Assembly (NCBI GenBank): GCA_037013685.1
Contig: CM072919.1
Span: 5,439,152-5,503,151, forward strand
DNA length: 64,000 nucleotides
Reading direction: 5' to 3'
Source: Acridotheres tristis
Taxonomy: Eukaryota > Chordata > Aves > Passeriformes > Sturnidae
Shown here in pieces: positions 1 to 11,362 of this stretch. Every line of letters begins with the position of its first letter. Position 1 is the stretch's first letter. The notes under the pieces were generated by a model, which was not told the DNA's origin, did not search any database, and saw only the letters and a program-made list of their open reading frames with translations. The translations under genes and the position numbers were made by a program.

Positions 1-1500
1 GTTTTGCTGTTTGACAGGAACACCACAACTCTGAGTAGAAGGCAGAGGATTTATTACTTCTGCTCCCTGTAGTTCTTAAACACCCACAGAATTCCTTAGT
101 TTTGCTGAATTAAAACCGAGGTGGATTTGGTGCCTCCAGAAATGACCCAAAAGCTGCTGGTGGTCATAAACAAGAATTGTGGAGAGGGGGAAAAACCAGT
201 TTGGAGAGGAAATTGGGGTTGGTCACGAAGATGGGGCAGCTCCAGGCAGCAGAATCCTTTGATGTGCCCGGAGTGGAGGCAGGTCCCTCCCAGGAGCAGA
301 AAATTCCCTTGTGGAGCAGCCTGGGTGACCAGGCAGGTGCCTCCCTGTGCTCCTCTTCCTCCCGTGGATTTGGGATTTCAGAGTGCCAGAGGACATTCCC
401 TAAAAAAAAAAAAAACCCAAACCCAGGCTTTGATTTGTGTCCCATGTCCACCAGAGGTTTCCCCCCTCTGCCAGTGCCTGCCCCCTGTCCCAGCTCTGTG
501 TGTGTCCCACCAGTGCTCCCAGTCCCCCAGGGATGGGAGAGCTGTGCCTGCCCCCCAGCTCTGTGTTTGCATGGCTTGCACCCCTCATTCCTGTTAGACA
601 CAAATATTCCTGCTCTGGTGCCTCTCACCTGGAGAACCTGGTAGGTATTTTTAGATGGATCATCCCAGCCAGGGATTTGTGCTTTGGGGTTGGTTTTTGG
701 GGGTTTTTTCCCCCCTCACAGTCACTCCATGAACCCCAGAAGATGCTCTGGTGACTCTCCAGCAGTTCTGGAGATGGTGTTTGCACAATGTTGTTCTGAT
801 AAATTATTCTGAGGCTCTGTAGCGTTGAAGAGATGACATTTCCAGTGGGAATTTTGGGTTTCCTTTGAGAATTTTGGGTTTTCTTTGGGAATTTCCATGC
901 CTGCAGCTGTAGGAGCCAGCACACTTCACAGGAGGAACAAACCCAGGCTGAGTTTTGGTAGGAGGCTCTGACCTGCCCTTGCACAAACACTTTCTGCTCT
1001 CCTGGTGATTATTTCTCCTGTTCCCCAGAATTTTTTGGGATGGGAACAGTGCTCGGTGAAACACAAAGATTTTGGGGATTGTCTTTATTTTGGGAATTGT
1101 CTTTTCATTCCTGTTCTGTGGAATGAAACCACAGGGGACAAAATACCTTGATCCTCTTTGGAGCTCTCAAATAACCATTGGATTTCAGTGCTGGTTTTGC
1201 TTCCTGTCAAGTCTGTGCCATCCCAAAATTCAGATTTCCCTTGGCAATGGTTGTGAGCCATAGGTTGGACTGGATTTAGGTTGGTTAAGAACCCCCAAAT
1301 TTTCTTTAAGTTGCTTTAAGTGGTGCTTTGCTTATTTGTCTTATCAGCATTTTATCAGTGACTCTTGTGGAGTTTGATCCCTTTTCCCCCCAGTGTTGAT
1401 GCCCAGGTGAGAAATTGGAAAAGTGGCTCCAATTCCAGCCCTTTCCCAGTTTTAGCTGCACATGGAGCTGGGATTGTTGGGTGGTCTGGCTGTGACAGAC

Positions 1501-1582
1501 CATAAATGCTCAGGAAAGGGAATCCCAAATCTCTGGGACCCCATAAATGCTCAGGAAAGGGAATCCCAAATCTCTGGGACCC
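1501..1582. repeat. 41-bp tandem duplication in CRTC1 intron
   Basis: Two near-identical copies of a unit beginning CATAAATGCTCAGGAAAGGG, at 1501 and 1542. The remainder of 1-2450 is intronic sequence with no exon I can recognise. Confidence 0.85.
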
Positions 1583-2449
1583 CAAAGATTTGTGACAGCC
1601 CAGGGGCCAGTTTTTAAGGAATATCTTGGTGCTTCTTTCCCCTCATGGAAGGGGTAATTTCGGTGTTTTTTTGAATTATTTTTTAATACAAGGCGTTTTT
1701 TTGAGGGTCTAAAATCCGTGCCTGTTCTGATCCTTCCTAAGCTTTTCCTGAATTTCCCTGGATTTTTAAGGAGGAAATTTGTAGCCTTCTGCTTTTGCCA
1801 TGTGGATAAAGCAGAACTAAATTTTGTTTTCCAAGACTGAGACAACCAGTGCATGGAAATTGTCTTTTATAGGTGTTCTCTTTGTCAGTTAATGGTGGTT
1901 TTTTTTCACCTGGAATATCAGGATTTGGGAATTGTAAATCAGGATTTAAAACTGCCAGATTTTTATCTGGCATTTTTAATCAGGATTAAAACACAGACCT
2001 CAAATCCACAATCACCTCCAGAATAATTGATAAACGATGGAGAATAACTGAGGGAGTGATTTAGGCTGAGGAATTCCTCCTGGAATTCTTCACTGCCTTC
2101 CCCCTGACCTTTGCAGCTCCCTGGAATGATTTCAGAGCAGGAATTTTGTGCTTTGAGGCTGCAGGTGCAGAGCAGCCCCTCCTGTCTCAGTGTGGGGATT
2201 TGTGTGGAATTCTTCCACCCCAAATTCCAAACAAACCAGAAATCCCAGTTCTGCTCTCCCTGCCCTGTGTCCCTGTCCCTAAATCCCATTTTTCTGTGGT
2301 GTCCCCATGGCAGGTGTGGGGTCCTGGGGGATTCCTGCTCCCCGTGGATCCTTTGGGATCTTTGTGGTTCCCCAGGGATTTTTTGCTCCCCGTGGATCCT
2401 TTGGGATCCCGTGGGCCCCGGGTGGCTCCTGCCCGCCCTGTGCAGATTT

Positions 2450-2828
2450 CTCTGGAATTCCCAGATTTCTCTGGAATTCAGATTTGTCAGGAATTCAGAT
2501 TTGTCAGGAGCTCAGGTTTCTCTGAAATTCAGATTTCCCAGGAATTTTGTTTCCCAGGAGCTCAGGTTTCTCTGAAATTCAGATTTCCCAGGTTTCCAGG
2601 AGCTCAGGTTTCTCTGAAATTCAGATTTCCCAGGAATTTTGTTTCCAGGAGCTCAGGTTTCTCTGAAATTCAGATTTCTCAGGTTTGCAGGAGCTCAGGT
2701 TTCTCTGAAATTCAGATTTCCCAGGTTTGCAGGAGCTCAGGTTTCTCTGAAATTCAGATTTCCCAGGTTTCCAGGAGCTCAGGTTTCTCTGAAATTCAGA
2801 TTTCCCAGGTTTCCAGGAGCTCAGGTTT
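2450..2828. repeat. 42-bp minisatellite upstream of CRTC1 exon
   Basis: The unit is 42 bp and contains AGGAGCTCAGGTTTCTCTG then AAATTCAGATTTCCCAGG. Spacing was measured between AGGAGCTCAGG at 2647 and 2689. Earlier copies at 2450-2600 are shorter variants. Each unit carries several pyrimidine-AG combinations resembling 3' splice sites. Confidence 0.9.
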
Positions 2829-2891
2829 CTGCGGTGCTGCCGGGGCAGCAGTTGGCGATTTTGCACCATTAAGCCTCTGTTTTGTTTTCAG

Positions 2892-2978
2892 CATTCTTCC
2901 ATGCTGGGCAGTGTTTTTGGGGACTCCTATTATGAGCAGCAGATGACAGCTAGGCAGGCTAATGCCCTCTCCCACCAG
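2892..2978 (+). CDS. CRTC1: CRTC1 exon, third from last
   Basis: Twenty-nine codons in phase 0, starting [11 protein letters not shown] and ending ALSHQ. The acceptor AG is at 2890-2891 and the donor is GTGAGC at 2979. A 42-bp minisatellite ends only about 65 bp upstream of the acceptor. Confidence 0.93.
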
Positions 2979-5900
2979 GTGAGCAAATTCATCTCTCCCA
3001 CCTCCAATTAATCCCAATTAACTCCTGATTAATTATCTGTCACGTTCTGTCCATGTAGAGTTTTCATTTATTTATTTATTTTTTAATTTTTTTTTTGTTT
3101 GTTTGTGTTACTCTGCAGTTTCTTGTTTTGTTTGTTTCCCCGTCCCACACAGGTGTTCTGCCAAACAAAAATAAAAATTCAAAATACACATAATGAGGAA
3201 GCTTTTAAAAATTGAAATAATGCCAGGCAGCTTTGAAAAGGGAAAATAGCAAAAAAAGAAAATGTTCAAGCAGCGAAAATCAGCTTGAAAAAAAAAGGAA
3301 AAATAAGATTTGGAGAGGGAAAATAGTGAGATTTAAAAAAATGGAAATCAGCTTTAAAAGGGGAAAAATAATGAAAAGAAGTTTTTAAAATAATGGAAAA
3401 ATAGTGAGCATTTTAAAGTGGAAATCAGCTCTAAAAGGGAAAAATAATAAAAAGTCTTTAAAATAATGGAAGGCTTTAAAAAGGGAAAATAAGGAAAAGA
3501 ATTTTTTTAAATAATGGGAAACTAGGAAAAGGAAAGATAATAAAATATGGAAGAGGAAAAAGAGTGAACATTTTTAAATGAAAATCCATTTTAGAAAGGA
3601 AAAACAAGGAAAAGAGTTTTTTTAAATAATGGAATTTTTCTAAAGAAAGCTGATGGCATTTGAAAGAATAATATTGAGATTTTTAAATAACGGAAATTCG
3701 TTTTAAGACGGAAAAATAAAGACAGAAAACTCTTAAAGTAACGAAAACTTTGAAAGGAAAAAGAATGATATTTGAAAGAGGAAAATACTGAAAATCTTTA
3801 AGTAAGGAAAATGCATTTTTAAAAGGAAAAATAATGAAAATAAATTTTAAAACAATGAGAATCAGCTTTAAAAATAAAAATGAAAAAAAATAAAAATTAA
3901 ATTTTTTAAACTGAAAATTTTATCAAGGAAAATTATGAAATTAAATTTTAAAACGAAAAACCAACATTTTAAAGTAATGAGAATAATTCTGACAGAATTT
4001 AAGATACCGAAAATTTTAAAAATTAATCATCATGGAAATACGTTGAAAAATTAAAAGAATTAAATATTTCAGGCTCCACATTTCTGGCTGGAGTTGCAAC
4101 TGGGGAAGATTCCCTTGGAGGTGATGACAGGATTGAGTCAGGAATTTATGTGGGAATAATCCATGGCTGGTTTTATTTGGGAATAATCTGAGCCTGCCTT
4201 GGCTTGGCCAACCAGAGCATGGATGAATTCAATATTGGGATGTGTCCTTGATTAATTCAATAATTGGATGGGTCCTGGGTTAATTCAATAATATTGGATA
4301 TATCCTGGATTAATTCAATGATGGGATATGTCCTTGATTAATTCAATATTGGGATGTGTCCTGGATTAATTCAATATTGGGATGTGTCCTGGATTAATTC
4401 AATAATTGGATGGGTCCTGGATTAATTCAGTGCTGGGGTATATTTTGGATTAATTCAGTGCTGGGATATATTTTGGATTAATTCCGTGCTGGGATGTGTC
4501 CTGGATTAAATAGATTCTGGGATGTGTCCTCAGGGAGTTCTGCTGGGCACAGAGCTCAGGGCCAGCCTCAGTTCCCTTTTCCTTTAACTCCTCCCTTTGC
4601 TTTGGTTCCCCCTCCCCAGTTTGGTTTTGCCTCCCGGTTCTGAATTGGGCAGGGACCCCCGGGCCAAGAGCCCCTTTGGGAGCAAGGAAAGATGAATTTG
4701 TTTGCCTGTCCTTTGTGCTGTCCTTGTCGCCGTGTGCCCGAGGGCTGGGCGTTCATTTGGGCCTTCATTGAGGCGTTCATTGAGGCCTTCATTGAGGCGT
4801 TCATTAGGGCCTTCATTGAGGCGTTCATTGAGGCCTTCATTGAGGCGTTCATTAGGGCCTTCATTAAGGCCTTCATTGAGGCCTTCATTAACGGGGTCTC
4901 GGTGTGTGTGCAGCTGGAGCAGTTCAACATGATCGAGAACGCCATCAGCTCCACGAGCCTCTACAGCCCCTGCTCCACCCTCAACTACTCGCAGGCCGCC
5001 ATGATGGGACTGACGGGCAGCCACGGCAGCCTGCACGACCCGCAGCAGCTCAGCTACAGCCACAGCAACATCCCCAACATCATCCTCACAGGTGACAGCC
5101 GGGGGGTCACACGGCTGGGGGTCACACGGCTGGGGGGATCATAGAACTGGGGGGGGTCACACAGAGCTGGGGGGATCACACAGAACTGGGGGGATCACAG
5201 AGCTGGGGGATCACAGAGCTGGGGGGATCACACAGAGCTGGGGGGATCACAGAACTGGGGGGATCACAGAACTGGGGGGATCACACAGAGCTGGGGGGAT
5301 CACACAGAGCTGGGGGGATCACAGAGCTGGGGGGATCACACAGAGCTGGGGGGGTCACACAGAACTGGGGGGATCACAGAGCTGGGGGGATCACACAGAG
5401 CTGGGGGGATCACACGGCTGGGGGGATCACACGGCTGGGGGGATCACAGAGCTGGGGCGATCACAGAGCTGGGGGGATCACACAGAGCTGGGGGGATCAC
5501 AGAGCTGGGGGATCACACAGAGCTGGGGGATCACACAGAGCTGGGGGATCACAGAGCTGGGGGATCACACAGAGCTGGGGGATCACACAGAGCTGGGGAA
5601 TCACAGAGCTGGGGGATCACACAGAGCTGGGGGATCACACAGAGCTGGGGGATCACAGAGCTGGGGGATCACACAGAGCTGGGAGGGATCACACAGAGCT
5701 GGGGGGATCACACAGAGCTGGGGGGATCACACAGAGCTGGGGGGGTCACACAGAACTGGGGGATCGCAGAGCTGGGGGTGATCCCAGCTCTAGGGGTGAT
5801 CCCAGCTCTAGGGGTGATCCCAGCTCTGGCAGTGCTCTCAGAACTGGGGGTGCTGGTGGGGATTTATCCTGCCTCTGAATTCCCTGGATGCTCTGCTGCA

Positions 5901-6495
5901 GGGAGGAAAAGCTGTGGGAGCCAAACTCCTTCCTGTGCTCGGCCCAGGCTGGCCAGCAAAGGGCTGGGGTGTCACATATGGTGGCCAGTCTGGTCACAGT
6001 GGGATTTTGGAGGCAATCCCTGGCCAGGCATTCTGTAGCTGCAGCTGATGGCAATGGTGGAAATTGAGGTTATTCCTCCTAAACGTGGGGGAGAGAAAAG
6101 ACTGGAGTTAGACCAGGCCTGAATTGTGTGTCGTGTTTGGTGGCATGGAGATGCTGTGAGGAGTCTGAGATCTGCAGGAAGGGTGGCTGTTCTTCATCTG
6201 AGAGCTCCATAAATATTTCCAGGTTTTTTTTGGGGGGGAGGGAGCTGTTTCTGACTTCCCCACTGCTGTTCTGTCCCCTGCAGTGACAGGAGAATCCCCC
6301 CCCAGCTTATCAAAAGAACTGACGAGCTCCTTGGCGGGCGTGGGGGACGTCAGCTTCGACACGGATTCCCAGTTCCCCCTGGATGAACTCAAAATTGACC
6401 CCTTGACCTTGGATGGACTGCACATGCTCAACGACCCCGACATGGTCCTCACCGACCCCGCCACAGAGGACACGTTCCGCATGGACCGCCTGTGA
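2892..6495 (+). CDS. CRTC1: CRTC1, CREB-regulated transcription coactivator 1 (3' coding exons only)
   Basis: Three exons (2892-2978, 4914-5091, 6284-6495) join with consistent phases (87+178+212 nt) to give the last 158 residues plus TGA. Upstream exons lie outside the window, and I found none in 1-2891. The peptide carries CRTC1 C-terminal signatures: [46 protein letters not shown], and the tail [17 protein letters not shown]1 (TORC1) is a cAMP- and calcium-responsive coactivator that moves from cytoplasm to nucleus on dephosphorylation and binds the CREB bZIP. The part seen here is the acidic C-terminal transactivation region ([20 protein letters not shown]), which contacts the general transcription machinery in the family. 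COMP follows tail to tail, as in mammals. The paralogues CRTC2 and CRTC3 are less likely, given the match and the synteny. Confidence 0.95.
3165..4060. repeat. A-rich degenerate repeat block in CRTC1 intron
   Basis: About 900 bp of GAAAA/TTTAAAA-type sequence built from diverged copies of motifs such as GGAAAAATAATGAAAAG and ATCAGCTTTAAAAGG. It contains almost no C and no coding signal. Confidence 0.75.
4205..4520. repeat. 28-bp minisatellite in CRTC1 intron
   Basis: About ten copies of a unit containing GGATTAATTCAATATTGGG followed by ATGTGTCCT, with point variants (AATAATTGG, AGTGCTGGG). Confidence 0.85.
4750..4892. repeat. 12/24-bp minisatellite beside CRTC1 exon
   Basis: Alternating GCGTTCATTGAG and GCCTTCATTGAG units with TTCATTAGG variants. 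It reads AFIEAFIE in one frame but lies in the intron and ends about 20 bp before the acceptor at 4913. Confidence 0.9.
4914..5091 (+). CDS. CRTC1: CRTC1 exon, second from last
   Basis: 178 nt starting [13 protein letters not shown] and ending NIPNIILT plus one base. The acceptor is GTGTGCAG ending at 4913 and the donor is GTGACA at 5092. Minisatellites lie on both sides: a 12/24-bp array ends about 20 bp upstream, and a roughly 20-bp array begins within the first bases of the following intron. Confidence 0.93.
5092..5850. repeat. about 20-bp minisatellite filling half of the last CRTC1 intron
   Basis: Roughly 38 copies of a unit like GGATCACACAGAGCTGGGG, with length variants lacking ACA. 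It starts immediately after the splice donor at 5092. The 229-codon frame through it is a repeat artefact. Confidence 0.92.
6284..6495 (+). CDS. CRTC1: CRTC1 terminal coding exon
   Basis: Follows CCCCTGCAG ending at 6283. The split codon G|TG gives Val, then [16 protein letters not shown], and the frame ends RMDRL with TGA at 6493-6495. It carries the acidic transactivation segment with the [16 protein letters not shown] core. Confidence 0.95.
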
Positions 6496-6527
6496 CCTGC
6501 CAGGACCGCACCCCCGAGGGGCCGCAC

Positions 6528-6840
6528 CCCTGCCACCCTGGGGGACACCCTGCCACCCTGGGGGACACACCCACCGGGGGACACCCTGCCACCCTGGGGG
6601 ACACACCCACCGGGGGGACACCCACTGCGGGGACACCCTGCCACCCTGGGGGACACCCTGCCACCCTGGGGGACACACCCACGGGGGGGATCCACCCCAT
6701 CCTGGGGGATCCATCCCATCTTGGGGGATCCACCTCATCATCCTGGGGAATCCATCCCATCATCCTGGGAGATCCATCCCATCATTCTGGGAGATCCACC
6801 CCACCCCGGGGGACGCACCCCAGGCTGGGGGGAGCAGCTG
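6528..6840. repeat. minisatellite directly after the CRTC1 stop
   Basis: Two adjoining families: CCTGCCACCCTGGGGGACA units (6528-6685), then units around GGGGGATCCATCCCATC (6685-6810). Both lie in the presumed 3'UTR. Confidence 0.88.
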
Positions 6841-6951
6841 CTCCGTGTCCCCCTGTACAATGAGTCCCCCCAGCTGCTTGTTCTGAGCTTGCTGCGCTGC
6901 CGAGCCCCGGCACCCCCGAGCCGCTCCTTCCGTCCAGCACGAGGAGTCTGT

Positions 6952-7142
6952 CCCGGTCTGTCCCGGTCTGGTCTGTCCCGGTTTGGTTTGTCCCGGTTTT
7001 TCCCAGTCTGTCCCGGTTTGGTCTGTCCCGATTTGTCTCGGTTTGTCCCGGTCTGTCCCGGTTTGGTCTGTCCCGGTTTGTCCCAGTTTGGTCTGTCCCG
7101 TTCTGGTCTGTCCCGGTTTGTCCCGGTCTGTCCCGGTTTTCC
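6952..7142. repeat. TGTCCCGGTTTGG-type minisatellite
   Basis: Irregular tandem repeats of GGTCTGTCCCGGTTTG in the presumed CRTC1 3'UTR. The repeat peptides seen on both strands are artefacts. Confidence 0.88.
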
Positions 7143-7325
7143 ATCGGCCTTTTCCCGTTCCAGACCCCGCTTTCCCCGCAGTCGTTGTCTCTGCCCCAGG
7201 GCGGGGCTTTGTGCGGCTCGGGAAGGGCAGGAGGGGCCGCAGGCACCGAAACCGCCCGGGCTGCGGGAGCCGCGTCCCCTCCTGTGCCTGCGCTGGGTCG
7301 GGCGGCGAATCCTGCCCTGCCCCGT

Positions 7326-7832
7326 GACTGCCGTGTGCCACCGAGTGTGCCACCGAGTGTGCCACCGAGTGTGACACCGAGTGTGACACTGCTGTGACAC
7401 TGATTGTGACACTGCTGTGACACTGAGTGTGACACTGTGACACTGAGTGTGACACCGAGTGTGACACCGAGTGTGACACTGTGACACTGTGACACCGAGT
7501 GTGACACTGTGACACCGAGTGTGACACCGAGTGTGACACCGAGTGTGACACTGTGACACCGAGTGTGACACCGAGTGTGACACCGAGTGTGACACTGTGA
7601 CACCGAGTGTGACACCGAGTGTGACACTGCTGTGACACTGATTGTGACACTGCTGTGACACTGAGTGTGACACTGTGACACTGAGTGTGACACTGCTGTG
7701 ACACTGCTGTGACACCGAGTGTGACACCGAGTGTGACACCGAGTGTGACACCGAGTGTGACACTGTGACACCGAGTGTGACACCGAGTGTGACACTGCTG
7801 TGACACTGAGTGTGACACTGAGTGTGACACTG
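7326..7832. repeat. 12-bp GTGTGACACCGA minisatellite
   Basis: About 40 copies of GTGTGACACCGA or GTGTGACACTGA, with interspersed GCTGTGACACT. The core GTGACAC is near palindromic. It keeps several frames open on the minus strand, producing 350-390-codon artefacts. Confidence 0.93.
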
Positions 7833-7839
7833 GCACCCT

Positions 7840-9610
7840 CCAGGTGCTGTGCCTGGCTCCAGCTCTGTCCCCGCCCTCTTGTCCCTCCCTCCTGGCCCAG
7901 CAATCCCGGCCACCAAGCCCAAAAATCCACTTTAAACACTATTTTTTCCAAGCTTTTTATGTTTTGTTGGGTTTTTTTTTAGTTTTGTTTGTTTTTTTAA
8001 AAAATATATGTAATATATATATCTATTTCTATATATGGCTACATATATAGAGAGCATTTCTGAGCACACATGAAAGTTCTATAATTCATTACTTGATTAG
8101 ACAGAGGATCAGAACATCTTAAAGCAGCTAAAAAATACTAGAGACTAACCTGCATAATCCTAATTTTTACTTCGTGAGAGATTCCTGGGCAACAGGAAGG
8201 GCATTTCCATAGCAATGCCAGGCTCATAGAATCATGGTTTTTTAATTTTTTATTCTTATTCATTACTTATTCTTGTTACTTATTTATGATTATTTTTTGT
8301 CATTGTTGTTGTAATTTTTTTTTATTTAAATATTTGGATATTAGGAAAGTAGCTCAACTACATACAGCCAATGAAGCACTCTACATAATATTTGTACAGT
8401 ACATTTTTTTTTGTTTTTATTCCAGAAATATATATATATTATATATGTAGTTATTTTTAAACTAACTGGAATTTTAAACAGATGTTAAGCAGGAATAAGG
8501 AAGCCTAAGGCAAGTTTAGATATTTTCCTTTGCAATAGGCAAAATAGGGTGGTTGGAACTTAAAAATTCCTTCATTCACTCGAGGGAAAAAAAAAAATAA
8601 AAAATCTCTTGCTCCACAATGACCAGGATTGAATCCTCCAAAATTCTGTGTAATTAAATGGAGAATTGATTATTTCTGGTGGTCCTTGTGAATATTCTGT
8701 GCTGCAAATTTAAAAAAAAATCCCGTCCAGATTCCTCAGGCTGGGAATCCGAGCTGGTTCCCAGATCAGTGGGAATGAATGGATTTAAAGGGCTCTGCTG
8801 GAACATCCTCATTCCCCTGGAATTCAGCGGGAATTAGCAGCCTTTGGAGCCTAATTAACTAATTAGCTAATTAACTAATTAACCCCTGCAGAGGGAGGCC
8901 TGGATCCGCATGGATCCCATTCCCTGAAATCCCATTTCACGCCCAGTTCACACCGGTTGGGTTTGCTCACCCTCCACCCCCTCCTGGATTTGATTTTTTT
9001 CCCTCCCGAGGAAATCCCAACCCCAGAGCTGCTCCTGTTTGGGAACAATTAACGAGCGTGCAATTAACGGCCCGTCAGTGCAGGCCTGGCTTCTCTAATG
9101 AGTTATACCAAGTTTCTGTGTGCTTCCAGAAATCCCTGGGACCCCCCAGTCCCGCAGCTCCCCTCACCCTCTGTGCCATTTGTTCACCATTTGCACTAAA
9201 AATGTGGAATTTTTTTCTTGGCTTCCCTGTGTCTTTTTTATTTTTTTTAAATTTGTTTTTTTTGTTTTTTTTTATCCTTCTCCACACCCACCAGAGGTTT
9301 CCCCGCATCTCTTGGGAATGTTTTGGGATTTTTTTTGGCAGGGTTGGAGCTCGGTAGGACAGGTTCCCTCCTGGTGGCTGCTCGTGTCGGGTCCCTCGTA
9401 CTTCTCCAGTGTCAGGGGGAGCTCAAAGCCACCTCGGCCAGGAGGGAACTGGGAGGAACTGGAGGGATCTGGGCCCGGGGTCCTGGGAGAGCCTGAAACC
9501 CCTGGCACAGCTCCTGGAGCTCCGTGTGGGAATTCCCTGGGATGGATCCCTGCCCCGGGGTGGCTTCAACACCAGAGTCACTCCAGAGTGGGGCAGCTGA
9601 GCAGGAGCTG
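7840..9610. other. CRTC1 3'UTR segment without genes
   Basis: Mostly AT-rich unique sequence with ATATAT runs at 8007-8050 and 8425-8450 and an octamer repeat at 8852-8883. No reading frame or RNA gene was recognised. It resembles a long vertebrate 3'UTR. Confidence 0.5.
8852..8883. repeat. TAATTAAC octamer repeated four times
   Basis: TAATTAAC, TAATTAGC, TAATTAAC, TAATTAAC are directly abutted. Each contains a homeodomain-type TAATTA core. Confidence 0.85.
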
Positions 9611-9611
9611 A

Positions 9612-9742
9612 GATTCTGAAAATCTGAGATTCTGGAATTCTGAAAATCTGAGATTCTGGAATTCTGAAAATCTGAGATTCTGGAATTCTGAGATTCTGGA
9701 ATTCTGAAAATCTGGACTCTGAAATTCTGGAATTCTGAGATT
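9612..9742. repeat. 24-bp GAGATTCTGGAATTC minisatellite
   Basis: About five copies of a 24-bp unit, GAGATTCTGGAATTCTGAAA followed by ATCT, with shortened copies at the end. Confidence 0.9.
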
Positions 9743-10693
9743 CCTCACGGGAGGCTCAGGGCGTGGCTCTGGCTCCTTCCAGGATTTTTAACTCCTGTGT
9801 AAATAAGAGCTCTTTTGTTTCCTAGACTTTGTAAGCAGAGCTTGCAAATGGCCTTAATTTCAACCTCACACACCTTGGATGCAACTGGCACAGTTAGGGA
9901 GCCTCCAGCTGGGAGCAATGCAGGATTTATCCCTGGGGAGAGGGAAGGGGCTGGGAATGCTGTGTGGGACAGGATGTGCTCATCCCGAGCCTGGGACATC
10001 CAGGGATTCCAGCAGCTCCTCCTTTCCCATCCCCTGGGGGCTGCCCCAGAGGATTCCTCCCTTCTCACTCCTTAAAATCCCAGTTTTTGTGGCATGGGGC
10101 TGATCTGGAAGCAAACCCAGAGGAAAGAGTGGAGCGGATCCCAAGAGTTCCCAGGACAGAGAATCTGCTTTTATTGCCAAGGGAACAGCCCTGTGCTCAT
10201 TTCCGTGTGTGGGGGGCTCCCTTCCAGGGCTGGCAGCAGAAAGGGAAAACCATCCCTTAGCAAAAAAAACAAAAACCAAAAAAATCAAGGAGAGAATGGT
10301 GTTAATTGCTGTTACTGCTCAGTTTGATTTCAGTGCTGGTGAAGCTGCCTGGAGTCTCCGGGGGTGACACCTGGTGTCCACAGGTGTCCCACCCTCCCTG
10401 CTGATCTGCCCCTCCCTCCGTGTTTTTTATCTCCATGACAGATGAGCCCCCAGCTCCCAAGCTAGACTGTTGCATTTGCCAATACAATGGGGAAGAACAG
10501 GAATAAACCCTCGGTGCATCCAAAACTGTGATTTTTTTTTTTTAAATTTTAATTTTTCCCAGCAGCCAGCCCAGCCCTGGTGCTGTGGGGGGCTGGGGGA
10601 GGCTCCTTTTCCCTGTACATAAAATTCCCCCTCTGGGCACGCGTGACCAGCCCGGCAGGGAGAGCCTGGCAGCCCCCCCTGTGCCCCCACACA

Positions 10694-11362
10694 CAGCCTG
10701 GGCTGGGCCGGGCTCTGCTGGCCCTGGGCTGAGCTCTGCTGGCCCTGGGCCGAGCTCTGCTGGCCCTGGGCTGGGCTCTGCTCCCCCTGGGCCGAGCTCT
10801 GCTGGCCCTGGGCCGAGCTCTGCTCCCCCTGGGCCGAGCTCTGCTGGCCCTGGGCCGAGCTCTGCTCCCCCTGGGCCGAGCTCTGCTGGCCCTGGGCCGA
10901 GCTCTGCTCCCCCTGGGCCGGGCTCTGCTCCCCCTGGGCCGGGCTCTGCTCCCCCTGGGCCGAGCTCTGCTGGCCCTGGGCCGGGCTCTGCTCCCCCTGG
11001 GCCGGGCTCTGCTCCCCCTGGGCCGGGCTCTGCTCCCCCTGGGCTGAGCTCTGCTCCCCCTGGGCCGAGCTCTGCTCCCCCCTGGGCCGGGCTCTGCTGG
11101 CCCTGGGCTGGGCTCTGCTGGCCCTGGGCTGAGCTCTGCTCCCCCCTGGGCCGGGCTCTGCTGGCCCTGGGCCGGGCTCTGCTGGCCCTGGGCCGGGCTC
11201 TGCTGGCCCTGGGCTGAGCTCTGCTCCCCCTGGGCCGGGCTCTGCTCCCCCTGGGCTGAGCTCTGCTCCCCCTGGGCCGGGCTCTGCTGGCCCTGGGCTG
11301 AGCTCTGCTCCCCCTGGGCTGGGCTCTGCTCCCCCTGGGCCGGGCTCTGCTCCCCCTGGGCT
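10694..11362. repeat. 21-bp GC-rich minisatellite in CRTC1 3'UTR
   Basis: About 32 copies of 21-bp units alternating between GAGCTCTGCTGGCCCTGGG and GGGCTCTGCTCCCCCTGGG types. Because 21 is a multiple of three, open frames of 210-376 codons arise on both strands. These are artefacts. Confidence 0.95.

Noticed and set aside
5092..5781. 229-codon Gly/Thr/Ser-rich frame
   Set aside because: Repeat translation of the 20-bp array in the last CRTC1 intron; no domain.
6738..7951. Minus-strand frames of 358-394 codons rich in VSHSV/CHTRC repeats
   Set aside because: They are translations of the GTGTGACACCGA, TGTCCCGG and GGATCC arrays. All frames show the same periodicity and none contains a recognisable domain.
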